Made by a program: the position numbers and the translations under genes | Notes under the pieces: model-generated | What the model was told of the DNA's origin: nothing | The model's input: only the letters and a program-made list of their open reading frames with translations | The model's database searches: none | Shown: in pieces, positions 25,566 through 33,960 of the stretch | Layout of the letters: each line of letters opens with the position of its first letter | Position numbering within the stretch: position 1 is the stretch's first letter | NCBI RefSeq assembly: GCF_025149945.1 | Contig: NZ_JALXVH010000010.1 | Span: forward strand, 1 to 59,915 | DNA length: 59,915 nucleotides | From: Kocuria sp. p3-SID1428 | GTDB taxonomy: Bacteria; Actinomycetota; Actinomycetes; Actinomycetales; Micrococcaceae | Reading direction: 5' to 3'

Positions 25566-26970
25566 GCAGGAGAACAACCCGACGAGCATCGGGCTCACGC
25601 AGTACCTCGATCCGTCGTACTGGACCTGGGCCGCCGAGGACGCGAACGGGGCCGCGCTGCTCCAGCAGGGAGCCGGGGCGATCCTCGCCTACGTGGTGCA
25701 GCGGCTCGAGGCGATCGGCTGTGAGGTCGTCGAGGCCTACGGCATCGTGCACGACAAGGACGAGCGCGAGGTCTGGAGCGACACCGAGAAGACCCTCGTG
25801 GTCGAGCCGAAGCCGGATCACCTGCACGCGGTGATCAAGTTCGCCAGCCGCGCGAAGAGCGCGCCTCTGGATCGGCTCGCGTTTGGCATCGGCGTCGAAC
25901 CGCAGTACGTCGAGAAGCCCGGTCGCGGGCGGTACGCCTTCGACAACATGCTCTCGTACCTGACGCACGTGAAGTACGCGGACAAGCACCAGTACGCGCC
26001 TTCGGAGGTCGCCACGGTGCGCGGGCCGGACTACCTCGGCATCGACGCCCAGCGCCGGGAGACGTGGCTCAAGGGTCGCGCCCACGTGAAGAAGAAGGTC
26101 GTCGCCGAGAACTTCGAGGACATGCGCGAGCGCGTGCTCCAGGGCGAGATCACGCGCGATCAGATCATGCTTACCGATGAACTGTTCGACATCTACTCGC
26201 GGCATCAGCGGGAGATCGACGATGCCCTGTCCGCCTACGGTCAACGCCGCGCGTACCGGGCGGCGGCGAAGCTCCGCGCCGGTGAGTTCTCGACGCACGT
26301 GGTATTCGTGCACGGGGATGCCGGTATCGGCAAGACCCGGTTCGCCACGGACTTCATCACCGAGGCGATCAACGCGGCGAACGCCCACGGCGAGCGGTGG
26401 CAGGTCTACCGGGCCGCCACGGGGAACCCCCTCGATGACTGGCGCGGGGAGGAAGTGCTGCTGCTCGACGATCTGCGCGCCTCGGCGATGGACGCGAACG
26501 ACTGGCTGCTGCTGCTCGATCCGTACAACGCCTCCCCGGCGAAGGCGCGCTATAAGAACAAGGGCGAGGTGGCCCCGCGTCTCATCGTCATCACTGCGAC
26601 GATCGAGCCCGTCGAGTTCTTCTACTACGCCCGTCAGAAGGGCAACGTGGACGAGGCGCTGGACCAGTTCATCCGCCGCCTGGCCTCGGTCGTGAAGGTC
26701 TACCGTGCCGACGAGATCAACCGCTACCTCGTGCAGCACATCGGAAGGATCGAGCCCTACGAGTGGCATCAGTGCAGCGTTCCGGCCGCCGCGCACACGC
26801 CCGGCATGTACGGGAACGCGTACCACCGGAACGCCGGGTCGCGGGAACTGACCTACGGTCCGGAGACCTCGGCCGACCACGACGCGGACGGCGCGGTCGC
26901 GGAGCTGCTGAGCGGGCTCGCCGTGCGGAGTCCGGACGTGCCGCTGGCACTGATCGGAGGTGCCGCATGA
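25549..26970 (+). CDS. Rep_2-type HUH replication initiator fused to SF3-like helicase
   Basis: The product has 473 residues from GTG 25549; GTG 25558 is an alternative with better spacing from GGGCGG. The HUH endonuclease part has the metal motif HLHAVIKF and the tyrosine motif YLTHVKYADKHQYAPSEV, as in the pMV158/Rep_2 family. The C-terminal half is a P-loop helicase, with Walker A GDAGIGKTRFA and Walker B VLLLDDLRA. The protein would nick an origin and unwind DNA for rolling-circle-type copying. Presence on an integrated element suggests it replicates after excision. Its stop overlaps the mobC-like start. Confidence 0.88.
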   Translation: MVAVAKQENNPTSIGLTQYLDPSYWTWAAEDANGAALLQQGAGAILAYVVQRLEAIGCEVVEAYGIVHDKDEREVWSDTEKTLVVEPKPDHLHAVIKFASRAKSAPLDRLAFGIGVEPQYVEKPGRGRYAFDNMLSYLTHVKYADKHQYAPSEVATVRGPDYLGIDAQRRETWLKGRAHVKKKVVAENFEDMRERVLQGEITRDQIMLTDELFDIYSRHQREIDDALSAYGQRRAYRAAAKLRAGEFSTHVVFVHGDAGIGKTRFATDFITEAINAANAHGERWQVYRAATGNPLDDWRGEEVLLLDDLRASAMDANDWLLLLDPYNASPAKARYKNKGEVAPRLIVITATIEPVEFFYYARQKGNVDEALDQFIRRLASVVKVYRADEINRYLVQHIGRIEPYEWHQCSVPAAAHTPGMYGNAYHRNAGSRELTYGPETSADHDADGAVAELLSGLAVRSPDVPLALIGGAA

Positions 26971-27557
26971 GCACCGAACTGGACGCGCTCTTCCAGGGGG
27001 TCGAGGGGGCCGGAGGCCCCTCGCAAGCAGGCATGGAGGACACGAGCGTCAGCGATGTGTTCGACATGCCTACTGCTTGCCACTCTGGCGTACAGGTGGA
27101 GCAGCAGACCGACTCCCAGGTGAACACGGGTCGGGCTGATGCGGAGGCTGTGCGGCAGAGTCACGGCGGCGCGAAGCGTCGTCGTGGGGGCCGCGCGAAG
27201 CTCGATACCGACTTCGGAGAGGCCACGCTCGCGGCGCTTCGCACTCGTGCGAAGCGGCTCGGGCTGGCTCCGAGCACGTGGGTGCGGGCCGTCGTGCGCG
27301 ATGCCCTCCACGCCTCTCGGAGCGAGGAGTTGGACGCCGCCGTGGCCGCGCACCTGCTCGGCGTCGAGGCGCGCGCGCAGGTGTCGGCGGACGCGCGCGA
27401 GCTGGCCGCGCAGATCCGCCCGCTGGCGATCAACGTCAACGACCTGGACCACCGAGCACGTGCCGGTGAGGCGGTGGCGCTGTCGTCGGAGGTGCCCGAG
27501 CTGATCGAGCTGCTGCGCGAGGTCCGCGCCCTGCTCGGTGATCGGACGGCGTCATGA
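26967..27557 (+). CDS. MobC-like relaxosome accessory protein
   Basis: The product has 196 residues, with GGAGG upstream. The N-terminus is low-complexity and acidic. The central part (GGAKRRRGGRAKLDTDF, then LGLAPSTWVRAVVRDAL) looks like a ribbon-helix-helix DNA-binding region. The C-terminus (ELAAQIRPLAINVNDLDHRA) matches the usual MobC-type tail ending before the relaxase. Start and stop overlap rep and the relaxase (ATGA on both sides). It would help load the relaxase at oriT. Confidence 0.72.
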   Translation: MSTELDALFQGVEGAGGPSQAGMEDTSVSDVFDMPTACHSGVQVEQQTDSQVNTGRADAEAVRQSHGGAKRRRGGRAKLDTDFGEATLAALRTRAKRLGLAPSTWVRAVVRDALHASRSEELDAAVAAHLLGVEARAQVSADARELAAQIRPLAINVNDLDHRARAGEAVALSSEVPELIELLREVRALLGDRTAS

Positions 27558-28777
27558 GCACGACGCACTACAGCCCGAGCGCCAGCGCCGCCGACACGGA
27601 GCGCTATATCCGGGGCAAGGAGGACGAGCGGGGCGTCGCGATCACGTGCGATGTGCCGGGAGGCCCCGGCGCGTTCTCGGCGCGCGCTCGGGCGCTCACG
27701 CAGAACACGACGCGCGAGGTCGAGGCGCTGCACTACCGCCAGTCGTTCAGCGACGAGGAGTTCGACCCGAAGAACCCCGAACACGTGCAGCGGGTGAACG
27801 ACCTGGGCTACCAGCTCGCCAAGAAGATGCACCCGGATTCCGACTGCCTCGTCGTCAGTCATGTGGATGGGCGGGGAAAGAAGCCGCACAACCATATTTT
27901 GGTTCTCAATCACAACAACCGCACGGGAAAGGCGCTCTCGGACTATCGCACGTTCCACGACCGCAAGGCCGGGAATCAGAAGGGCGTGCAGTCGGCGAAC
28001 GACGAGCTGATGCGCGAGCACGGGCTCTCGGTCGTGAAGCGGCTGGAGCACGCGCCGAAGGACTGGGAGCTGCGCCGCGAAGACTTCGCCGAGGGGTCGC
28101 TCGACCGCGAGATGGGCGACCGGATGAGTGCGGCGCTGGCCGATCCCCGCGCGGTGGACAAGGCCGGTCTGGTCTCGGTGATCGAGGAGCAGAACCAGCA
28201 GCTCGGTGATGACGGGGATCGGGTGCCACGGATGCGGCTGCACAGCCCCGTCAGCAAGAAGGGCAAACGCGCCGGGCAGGAGACCTGGACGCTCTACATC
28301 GAGGACCGCCGCGGCGAGTCCGGGCGTGCCGAGCGCCGCAAGCGCACGAGCGCACTCTCGGCGGACTTCACCCCGGAGGGCGCGCAGGCGTTCTTCGACT
28401 ACCACCAGCAGCAGAAGGAGCAGGAACATGAGCGCAGCACTCGACAGGCTGAAGCAGCAGAACGGGCCCGTGCAGTCGCCGCAACCGCTCGGCAGTCCGG
28501 AGACGATGGAGCTGTTGACCTCGATCCTCGCCGCCGTCGAGGCGCAGAATACGAGGATCGCCACGCTGACCGAGCAGCAGAAGAAGCTCGCGGGGTTCGT
28601 GAAGGTGGACAGCGAGGAGCAGGAGAAGCAGCTCTCCGCGATCTCGCATCAGCTGACCTCAACGTCGCCGCCGCCGGAGTCGAACGAGAACAGCGAACTG
28701 CTCGCCGGAATCGCGTCCACTCTCGCGGGTATGAGCGTGAACCTCAACGGGGAGAGTCTGAAGGGCTCAGCCTCTAA
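27554..28777 (+). CDS. Relaxase (MOBP-like), conjugative mobilization
   Basis: The product has 407 residues. The N-terminal relaxase domain has YRQSFSDEEFDPKNPEHVQ and a histidine metal motif KPHNHILVLN. The C-terminal third is highly charged (RRRRGAEYEDRHADRAAEEA). It would nick oriT and carry DNA to a recipient with a helper conjugation system, since no type IV secretion genes are in the window. The start overlaps the mobC-like stop. From 28428 on, another frame encodes a convincing membrane coiled-coil protein, so the C-terminus may be dual-coding. Confidence 0.82.
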   Translation: MSTTHYSPSASAADTERYIRGKEDERGVAITCDVPGGPGAFSARARALTQNTTREVEALHYRQSFSDEEFDPKNPEHVQRVNDLGYQLAKKMHPDSDCLVVSHVDGRGKKPHNHILVLNHNNRTGKALSDYRTFHDRKAGNQKGVQSANDELMREHGLSVVKRLEHAPKDWELRREDFAEGSLDREMGDRMSAALADPRAVDKAGLVSVIEEQNQQLGDDGDRVPRMRLHSPVSKKGKRAGQETWTLYIEDRRGESGRAERRKRTSALSADFTPEGAQAFFDYHQQQKEQEHERSTRQAEAAERARAVAATARQSGDDGAVDLDPRRRRGAEYEDRHADRAAEEARGVREGGQRGAGEAALRDLASADLNVAAAGVEREQRTARRNRVHSRGYEREPQRGESEGLSL

Positions 28778-29315
28778 GTCCGAGGCTGCCGCCAAGCATC
28801 TCGATGAGAGCCGGGCTAAGTTCGAGCGGGCCGCGAACGGTGCGCAGAAGGCCTGGCGGGAGTCGATCACCCAAGCCAGCGCCGAGGCGACGAGTGCGAT
28901 CAGCACGGCCCGGGATCAGGCTGTGCAGTCGATCGAGAGGGCCGCTGCCGACGCCGGGGCCGTGGCAACAGCCAAGATTGACGCCGCGAACGAGCGGGCC
29001 GAAAAGATCATCGCCACAACGGCGAAGCTGGAGGCCCGTCAGCTTTGGTCTGTCGCCGCGTCGATGTGCCTCGCGCTGCTGCCGGTCGCAGTGATCGTCG
29101 CGGGTGTTTGGATGGCCGTCGCCGGGCTTATCACGGGCGCTCAGTGGGCCCTCGACGTGGACGGGAGCGTGTGGCTCGGGATCGGTCGCTGGCTCGTGGT
29201 CTCCATGGGCCTCGCCGGGGCCGGCTACGGACTCTTCGCGTCCGTCCGCTGGGTCGCCGGTCTCGTGGAGACCTGGAAGGGCCGCGGGATGCCGAGGTGG
29301 CCCCGTTGGCGGTGA
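28428..29315 (+). CDS. Membrane coiled-coil mobilization protein (MobB-like), overlapping the relaxase gene
   Basis: The product has 295 residues with AGGAG before ATG 28428, inside the relaxase gene in another frame; 350 bp are shared. The N-terminal two thirds are coiled coil (AAVEAQNTRIATLTEQQKKL, then ARDQAVQSIERAAADAG). Two membrane segments follow near residues 205-230 and 245-265, and the C-terminus is basic (GRGMPRWPRWR). Nested mobB genes inside relaxase genes are known in ColE1/RSF1010-type plasmids. It may link the relaxosome to the membrane. Confidence 0.72.
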   Translation: MSAALDRLKQQNGPVQSPQPLGSPETMELLTSILAAVEAQNTRIATLTEQQKKLAGFVKVDSEEQEKQLSAISHQLTSTSPPPESNENSELLAGIASTLAGMSVNLNGESLKGSASKSEAAAKHLDESRAKFERAANGAQKAWRESITQASAEATSAISTARDQAVQSIERAAADAGAVATAKIDAANERAEKIIATTAKLEARQLWSVAASMCLALLPVAVIVAGVWMAVAGLITGAQWALDVDGSVWLGIGRWLVVSMGLAGAGYGLFASVRWVAGLVETWKGRGMPRWPRWR

Positions 29316-29333
29316 TGGCTGGATCCGATCGAG

Positions 29334-29636
29334 CTACCGGTTCCGATCAGCAGTCGAAGGATTTTCGCAGCAGCCAGTCCTGCGGCCTCGGTGCCGCCGC
29401 CGTAGCCTGACGAGCATCCCGGCCGTGACGGCCATCGCGACGGCGATCCCGGCACCGATGATCCAGGGATTGCCGAGGAGCCCTCCGACGCCTGCGAGTG
29501 CTCCGCCCGCCGCGATGAGCGGCAGGCCGCAGCAGAGCAGCAACGGAAGCGCGCAGCATGCCAGTAGGAGCAGCCCGGTCCCTGCGGCGACGATGGGACC
29601 GGCGCGCCGTTCGTCGCGGTCGTGATCGGCGCTCAT
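29334..29636 (-). CDS. Small mercury-resistance membrane protein, MerF/MerT-like
   Basis: The product has 100 residues from ATG 29636 with GAGGTG upstream. Two membrane segments contain neighbouring cysteine pairs (LLLLACCALPLLLCCGLPL) as in small mercuric-ion transporters. The C-terminal tail is basic and ends with a further CC. It is downstream of merA on the same strand with a 49-bp gap. It would bring Hg(II) in for reduction. The family assignment rests on the cysteine pattern and context. Confidence 0.7.
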   Translation of the reverse strand: MSADHDRDERRAGPIVAAGTGLLLLACCALPLLLCCGLPLIAAGGALAGVGGLLGNPWIIGAGIAVAMAVTAGMLVRLRRRHRGRRTGCCENPSTADRNR

Positions 29637-29685
29637 CGTCTGCACCTCTTCCGGATGAGATCTCCCCGATTGCATGCGTTGCCGT

Positions 29686-31110
29686 TCATGCGCAGCACGA
29701 GAGCAGTGACGGGTCGGTGGTGAAGGACTTCGCGGCGATCCGGATGCCTTCGGTCATGGTCAGGTAGGGGGCCCAGTCGTCGGCGACTTCGGCGATGGTC
29801 TTGCCGAGCACGTGGACGCCTGCGGCGGCGAGTTCCCCGGCGTCCTTGGCGACGGCGGTGAGGCCGAGGATCTCGCTCGTATCGGCGTTCACGACGATCT
29901 TGATGAACCCGCGGGTGTCGCGGTTGATCACCGCCCGGGGCACATACTCCAGGGGCAGCACGCGGCAGTCGCAGCGGATCCCCGCGGCGACGACCTCCTT
30001 CTCGGTCATCCCGACCGCGCCGATCGCCGGTCCGGTGAACGTCACCCGCGGCAGATGGGAGTAGTCGACGGACCGGTCGGCGTCGGCGAACGCGTTCTCG
30101 GCAACGAGGGTGCCGTGGTGGGCCGCGACGTAGACGAACTCCGGGTGCCCGGTCACGTCGCCCGCGGCCCAGATCCGCGGGTTCGACGACTGCAGATGGT
30201 CGGAGACGACCACCTCGCCGGAGTCCCCGGTCTTCACCCCGACCGCATCGAGGTTCAAGCCGTCGGTGACGGGACGGCGTCCGAGGGCGACGAGCACCTG
30301 GTCGGCGCGGAACTCCTGCGAGCCGCCGGACACGTCCGCGGTAACCACGACCTGCCCGGTCGCCGCGTCCCGGGACACCCGGGTCGGCACCGCGCGGCGG
30401 ACCACCCGGATGCCCTCGTCGGCGAACACCTCCTGCAGTGTCCGGGACACCTCCGGCTCCTCCTTCGACGCGAGCCGGGACCGCACCAGCACGGTGACCT
30501 GGGAGCCGAGGCGGGCGAACAGCTGCGCCTGCTCCAGGGCAACGTAGCCGCCGCCGAGCACCAGCATCGACTCGGGGACCTCGGTCAGGTCCATCGCCGT
30601 GGTCGAGGTCAGGTACCCGGCCTCGTCCAGGCCGTCGATCGGCGGAGCCCACGGCCGCGCACCGGTGGCGACCAGGTAGTGCTCGGCCTCGATCGTCTCG
30701 ACCGCTCCGTCTGCGGCGGTGACCTCCAACACCGGCGCGTCCGGGGTGCCCGCGAACCCGGCGTCTCCCCGCCGGACGTGCCACCCGTATGAATCGGCGA
30801 CGTCGGCGTACTTCTCGCCCCGCATCGTCTCGACCAACGCCTGCTTCCCGGCGATCAGCGCGGGCATGTCCACTGGGCCTGCCGTCGTCGCGATCCCCGG
30901 GAACCGGTCGGCGGCGTCGGCGGCGACGTGCCGTGCATCGGCGGCGGCGATGAGGGCCTTCGACGGCACGCAGCCCGTGTTCACGCAGGTGCCGCCGAGC
31001 GTGCCACGCTCGATCATCACCACCGACTTCCCGAGCATGGTCGCGCGTATCGCGGCGGCGAACGCTCCGCCGCCCGATCCGATGATGGCGAGATCGTACT
31101 TCGTAGGCAT
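29686..31110 (-). CDS. merA: Mercury(II) reductase
   Basis: The product has 474 residues from ATG 31110 (GGGAG upstream); ATG 31125 would add five residues. The FAD fold (AIIGSGGGAFAAAIRA) is followed by the redox-active C42/C47 in GGTCVNTGCVPSK. An NAD(P) fold (LVLGGGYVALEQAQ) is central, and the C-terminal vicinal Cys472-Cys473 (SLLSCCA) are the mercury-binding pair specific to MerA. It reduces Hg(II) to volatile Hg(0) with NADPH. It lacks the N-terminal HMA domain some MerA proteins carry. It is transcribed divergently from merR. Confidence 0.95.
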   Translation of the reverse strand: MPTKYDLAIIGSGGGAFAAAIRATMLGKSVVMIERGTLGGTCVNTGCVPSKALIAAADARHVAADAADRFPGIATTAGPVDMPALIAGKQALVETMRGEKYADVADSYGWHVRRGDAGFAGTPDAPVLEVTAADGAVETIEAEHYLVATGARPWAPPIDGLDEAGYLTSTTAMDLTEVPESMLVLGGGYVALEQAQLFARLGSQVTVLVRSRLASKEEPEVSRTLQEVFADEGIRVVRRAVPTRVSRDAATGQVVVTADVSGGSQEFRADQVLVALGRRPVTDGLNLDAVGVKTGDSGEVVVSDHLQSSNPRIWAAGDVTGHPEFVYVAAHHGTLVAENAFADADRSVDYSHLPRVTFTGPAIGAVGMTEKEVVAAGIRCDCRVLPLEYVPRAVINRDTRGFIKIVVNADTSEILGLTAVAKDAGELAAAGVHVLGKTIAEVADDWAPYLTMTEGIRIAAKSFTTDPSLLSCCA

Positions 31111-31152
31111 CGCTGCTCCCGTCAAGGCTTGGACTTCTGTTCCGTTTCAGCC

Positions 31153-31184
31153 ATACTGGACCTTCCAGTGCAGGGGAAGGTCAA
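31153..31184 (-). promoter_or_regulatory. MerR-type operator/promoter between merR and merA
   Basis: GACCTTCC (31159-31166) and GGAAGGTC (31175-31182) form a perfect 8-bp inverted repeat. On the minus strand a -35 TTGACC (31179-31184) and a -10-like CAGTAT (31153-31158) enclose it with a 20-bp spacer. Over-long spacers with a central dyad are the hallmark of MerR-activated promoters. The half-site resembles CueR-type ACCTTCC sites. Confidence 0.75.
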
Positions 31185-31216
31185 GCGTGGCCCCTGCCGA
31201 ATGATCGGAGGCCGCA

Positions 31217-31606
31217 ATGCGCATCGGAGAACTCGCCGAACGCGCGGGCACCACCTCGAAGACGCTCCGGTTCTACGAAGAGCAGGGACTGCTGCCCCCG
31301 GCCGACCGGACGCCATCCGGGTACCGCGACTACGCGCCCGACGCCGTCGCCCGGATCGACTTCGTTCACCGTGGCCAGGCCGCAGGCCTCACCCTCGCCC
31401 AGATCCGCCAAATCCTCGACATCCGCGACAGCGGCCACGCGCCCTGCGAGCACGTGCGAGACCTCCTCGACGCGCGCCTGGCCGAGATCGAGCAGCAGAT
31501 CGCCCAGCTCACCGCCCTGCACGGCACCATCGCCGACCTCCGGCACGACGCCGCGCACCCGGACCCCGTCACATGCAGCCCAGACCAGGTCTGCCGGTAC
31601 CTGTAG
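31217..31606 (+). CDS. merR: MerR-family mercury/metal-responsive activator
   Basis: The product has 129 residues. The N-terminal winged helix (MRIGELAERAGTTSKTLRFY, EEQGLLPPADRT) is typical of MerR proteins. The dimer helix is followed by a metal-binding loop. Cys77, Cys120 and Cys126 stand where MerR has its three mercury-binding cysteines. The gene is divergent from merA across a MerR-type operator. Mercury sensing follows from context; the CueR-like half-site leaves another thiophilic metal possible. Confidence 0.85.
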   Translation: MRIGELAERAGTTSKTLRFYEEQGLLPPADRTPSGYRDYAPDAVARIDFVHRGQAAGLTLAQIRQILDIRDSGHAPCEHVRDLLDARLAEIEQQIAQLTALHGTIADLRHDAAHPDPVTCSPDQVCRYL

Positions 31607-31643
31607 AGGGACGCGGACCGAGAAAACGAGAGCCATAACACGA

Positions 31644-31654
31644 ACATGCGCTAG
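31644..31654 (+). repeat. Right copy of ACATGCGCTAG, candidate element end
   Basis: The 11 bases equal 23099-23109 at the left att-like site. They lie just after merR and before the P450 gene, a sensible right boundary for an 8.5-kb element. The LLM gene is not restored to its right, so the junction is either rearranged or not a true attachment site. Confidence 0.45.
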
Positions 31655-31730
31655 GACAGCCCGCCAACACCCGCCGGGGTACGCGCAGCCCCGCTCCCGA
31701 AGTTTCCGGCTCCGCGGGTAGGTTGGATGC

Positions 31731-32963
31731 ATGACCAATCACATGCCGACCGACGAGGTCACCCCCGGCACCCGCCTGAGTCCCGGCGCCGTGGCGCCAC
31801 CGAAGGCGATCAAGGATCCTCTCCCCGATTGGAATCCGCGGGGTCCGCGGGTTCGTCGCGATCCCGTTTCCGCCTACGACGAGATGCGATCGCGATGTCC
31901 CGTCGCGCGCGGGGCGAGTGGTGCCTGGACGCTGTTTTCGCATGCTGATGTCACTGCTGCCGCCCTGGATCATCAAGTTTTCTCCAACGCGGTGTCCCGC
32001 CACCTCCAGGTGCCCAACGGCTTGGACGAGGCCACGCACACGGAGTTCCGAGCTCTCGTGGATCGCTACTTCACTCGGAAACGGATGACAGCCTTGGAGC
32101 CTGCGGTGCAGCGAGTCGCGGCCGAACTCGTCTCGCAATTCGACGTTCCCGGGCCCATCGACGCAGTCGAGGTCGGCGCTCGCTTTGCGGTGCGCGCGCA
32201 AAGCGCCTGGCTCGGGTGGCCCCTCGACCTCGAGGGCGAGCTCCTGCAGTGGATGGCGGACAACCATGCAGCCACTCGCTCACGAGATGGGGCGCGCACC
32301 GCGGAAGTCGCCCAGCGCTTCGATGCCATCATCCGGTCCCTCATCGACGCTCGCCGCGAGGCTGGTGACGCCGCACCCGACGATGTCACCACCGAGCTTC
32401 TCCGCGACCGTGTCAACGGCCGCGAGCTGACCGACGAAGAGATCGTCTCGATCCTGCGCAACTGGACGGGTGGCGACCTGGGGTCGATCGCCCTCTGCAC
32501 GGGCGTGATTCTGACCTACCTCGCCGACCACTCGCACGTGCAAGCCCGGCTGCGCTCCGGAGTGTCCGATCGGGAGTTCAACGCGATCCTCGATGAGATC
32601 CTGCGAATTGATGATCCCTTCGTGGCGAACCGACGCATCACCACCGAGCCCGTCACGGTCGGCGGCCGTGAGCTCGCCGCCGGCGAACGAGTCTTCCTCA
32701 ACTGGGCATCCGCCAATCGGGATCCGCAGATGTTCGGTGACCCGGACGCATTCGATCCCCTTGGTAATGCGCCCTACAACCTCGTGTACGGTATCGGGAA
32801 ACACGTCTGTCCTGGTCGCCCGCTCGCGACCCTCGAACTGCGGGCACTGACCCGGGCCGTCCTCGAGACGACGGTCACGATCGAACCCAATCCGGACAGG
32901 CGCCGACAGCGCGCGCTGCCGCCCGTCGGTGGCTTTGCCGCCGCTCCGCTGCGCCTGCGGTGA
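31731..32963 (+). CDS. Cytochrome P450
   Basis: The product has 410 residues. The heme-thiolate Cys is about residue 360 in YGIGKHVCPGRPLATLEL; the usual Phe of FxxGxxxC is Tyr. The K-helix ExxR is EILR. The I-helix reads NWTGGDLGSIALCTG instead of the common AGxxT, so oxygen activation may differ. The N-terminus has no membrane anchor, as in soluble bacterial P450s. No ferredoxin or ferredoxin reductase gene is adjacent. The substrate is unknown. Confidence 0.93.
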   Translation: MTNHMPTDEVTPGTRLSPGAVAPPKAIKDPLPDWNPRGPRVRRDPVSAYDEMRSRCPVARGASGAWTLFSHADVTAAALDHQVFSNAVSRHLQVPNGLDEATHTEFRALVDRYFTRKRMTALEPAVQRVAAELVSQFDVPGPIDAVEVGARFAVRAQSAWLGWPLDLEGELLQWMADNHAATRSRDGARTAEVAQRFDAIIRSLIDARREAGDAAPDDVTTELLRDRVNGRELTDEEIVSILRNWTGGDLGSIALCTGVILTYLADHSHVQARLRSGVSDREFNAILDEILRIDDPFVANRRITTEPVTVGGRELAAGERVFLNWASANRDPQMFGDPDAFDPLGNAPYNLVYGIGKHVCPGRPLATLELRALTRAVLETTVTIEPNPDRRRQRALPPVGGFAAAPLRLR

Positions 32964-33045
32964 CGACACAACCGGCCGTGGCCATCATGGCCAGGATGAG
33001 GACGTGGGGTTGGAAGCTGACCGACATTGGGAGGAGGATCGTCGA

Positions 33046-33765
33046 ATGACTGTCCCGCCTGAGTCCGGGCACAGCGGTGAACCGCACGCACCAAGCCACC
33101 ACGCCAAACTCAACGCACTGCGCGCCGGAGTGCTCGGCGCCAACGATGGCATCGTCTCCGTTGCCGCCTTGTTGCTGGGAGTGATCGCCAGCGGCGCCGG
33201 TGACACTGCGGTCTTCGTCGCCGGGTTGGCCTCGACCGTTGCCGGTGCGGTCTCGATGGCGTTGGGTGAGTACGTTTCCGTCTCCGCCCAGCGGGACACC
33301 GAGAAGGTCTTGATCAACAAGGAGCGCGCCGAGCTCGCCGATGATCCGCAGGCCGAACACGCCGAGCTGTCCGGCATCCTCCAGGGGTATGGCATCACCA
33401 GGGACACCGCTGATAAGGCTGCTACCGAGATCGGTGCCAGCGACCCCCTGGCCGCTCACCTGCAACTTGAGCTCGGCCTCGATGCGGAGGACTTGACGAA
33501 CCCGATCACGGCGGCGCTGTCGTCGGCGGTGGCATTCGTGCTCGGAGCCCTGCTGCCCATGATCTCGGTCTTCTTCGCCCCCTCGGGGACTGACGCCGTT
33601 GTGGTCACAGTCGTGACTCTCATCGTTCTGGCCCTGACCGGTCACATCTCCGCGAGACTGTCGGGCACTTCACCGCTCAGGTCGAGCCTGCGCCTGGTCA
33701 TCGGCGGCGCTCTCGGACTGGCGCTGACATACGTTGTCGGATCCCTATTCGGGCTTGCTGTTTGA
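33046..33765 (+). CDS. VIT1/CCC1-family iron/manganese transporter
   Basis: The product has 239 residues from ATG 33046, with GAGGAGGA upstream. The signature LNALRAGVLGANDGIVSVAALLLG and GAVSMALGEYVSVSAQRD define the family. Five membrane segments are predicted (near 40, 65, 155, 180 and 215), with a cytosolic loop rich in Glu between the second and third. It would export or sequester Fe(II) or Mn(II). It heads the run of metal genes that follows. Confidence 0.9.
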   Translation: MTVPPESGHSGEPHAPSHHAKLNALRAGVLGANDGIVSVAALLLGVIASGAGDTAVFVAGLASTVAGAVSMALGEYVSVSAQRDTEKVLINKERAELADDPQAEHAELSGILQGYGITRDTADKAATEIGASDPLAAHLQLELGLDAEDLTNPITAALSSAVAFVLGALLPMISVFFAPSGTDAVVVTVVTLIVLALTGHISARLSGTSPLRSSLRLVIGGALGLALTYVVGSLFGLAV

Positions 33766-33859
33766 CACTCCCCAGGTCGCTTCCTTCGCCGTGCATCCAG
33801 TCTCTGGTCCTGGAAATTGCCGTGCATCACCAGGGCCTGGCCGCCGCAACGGAGATTCT

Positions 33860-33879
33860 CCGTGGTTCTTGATCCACGG
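33860..33879 (+). terminator. Stem-loop after the VIT1-type gene
   Basis: CCGTGG-TTCTTGAT-CCACGG is a 6-bp stem preceded by the small palindrome GGAGATTCTCC (33851-33861). It lies 95 bases past the stop and could be a weak terminator or a regulatory stem for the HMA gene. Confidence 0.35.
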
Positions 33880-33960
33880 CAAGGGAAGTTCGCTCGGTTC
33901 TGCGTAACTTAAGAGATGTCCAAGGAACCAGAACCGAAACGAAAGGAGACGAGCAGCCCA

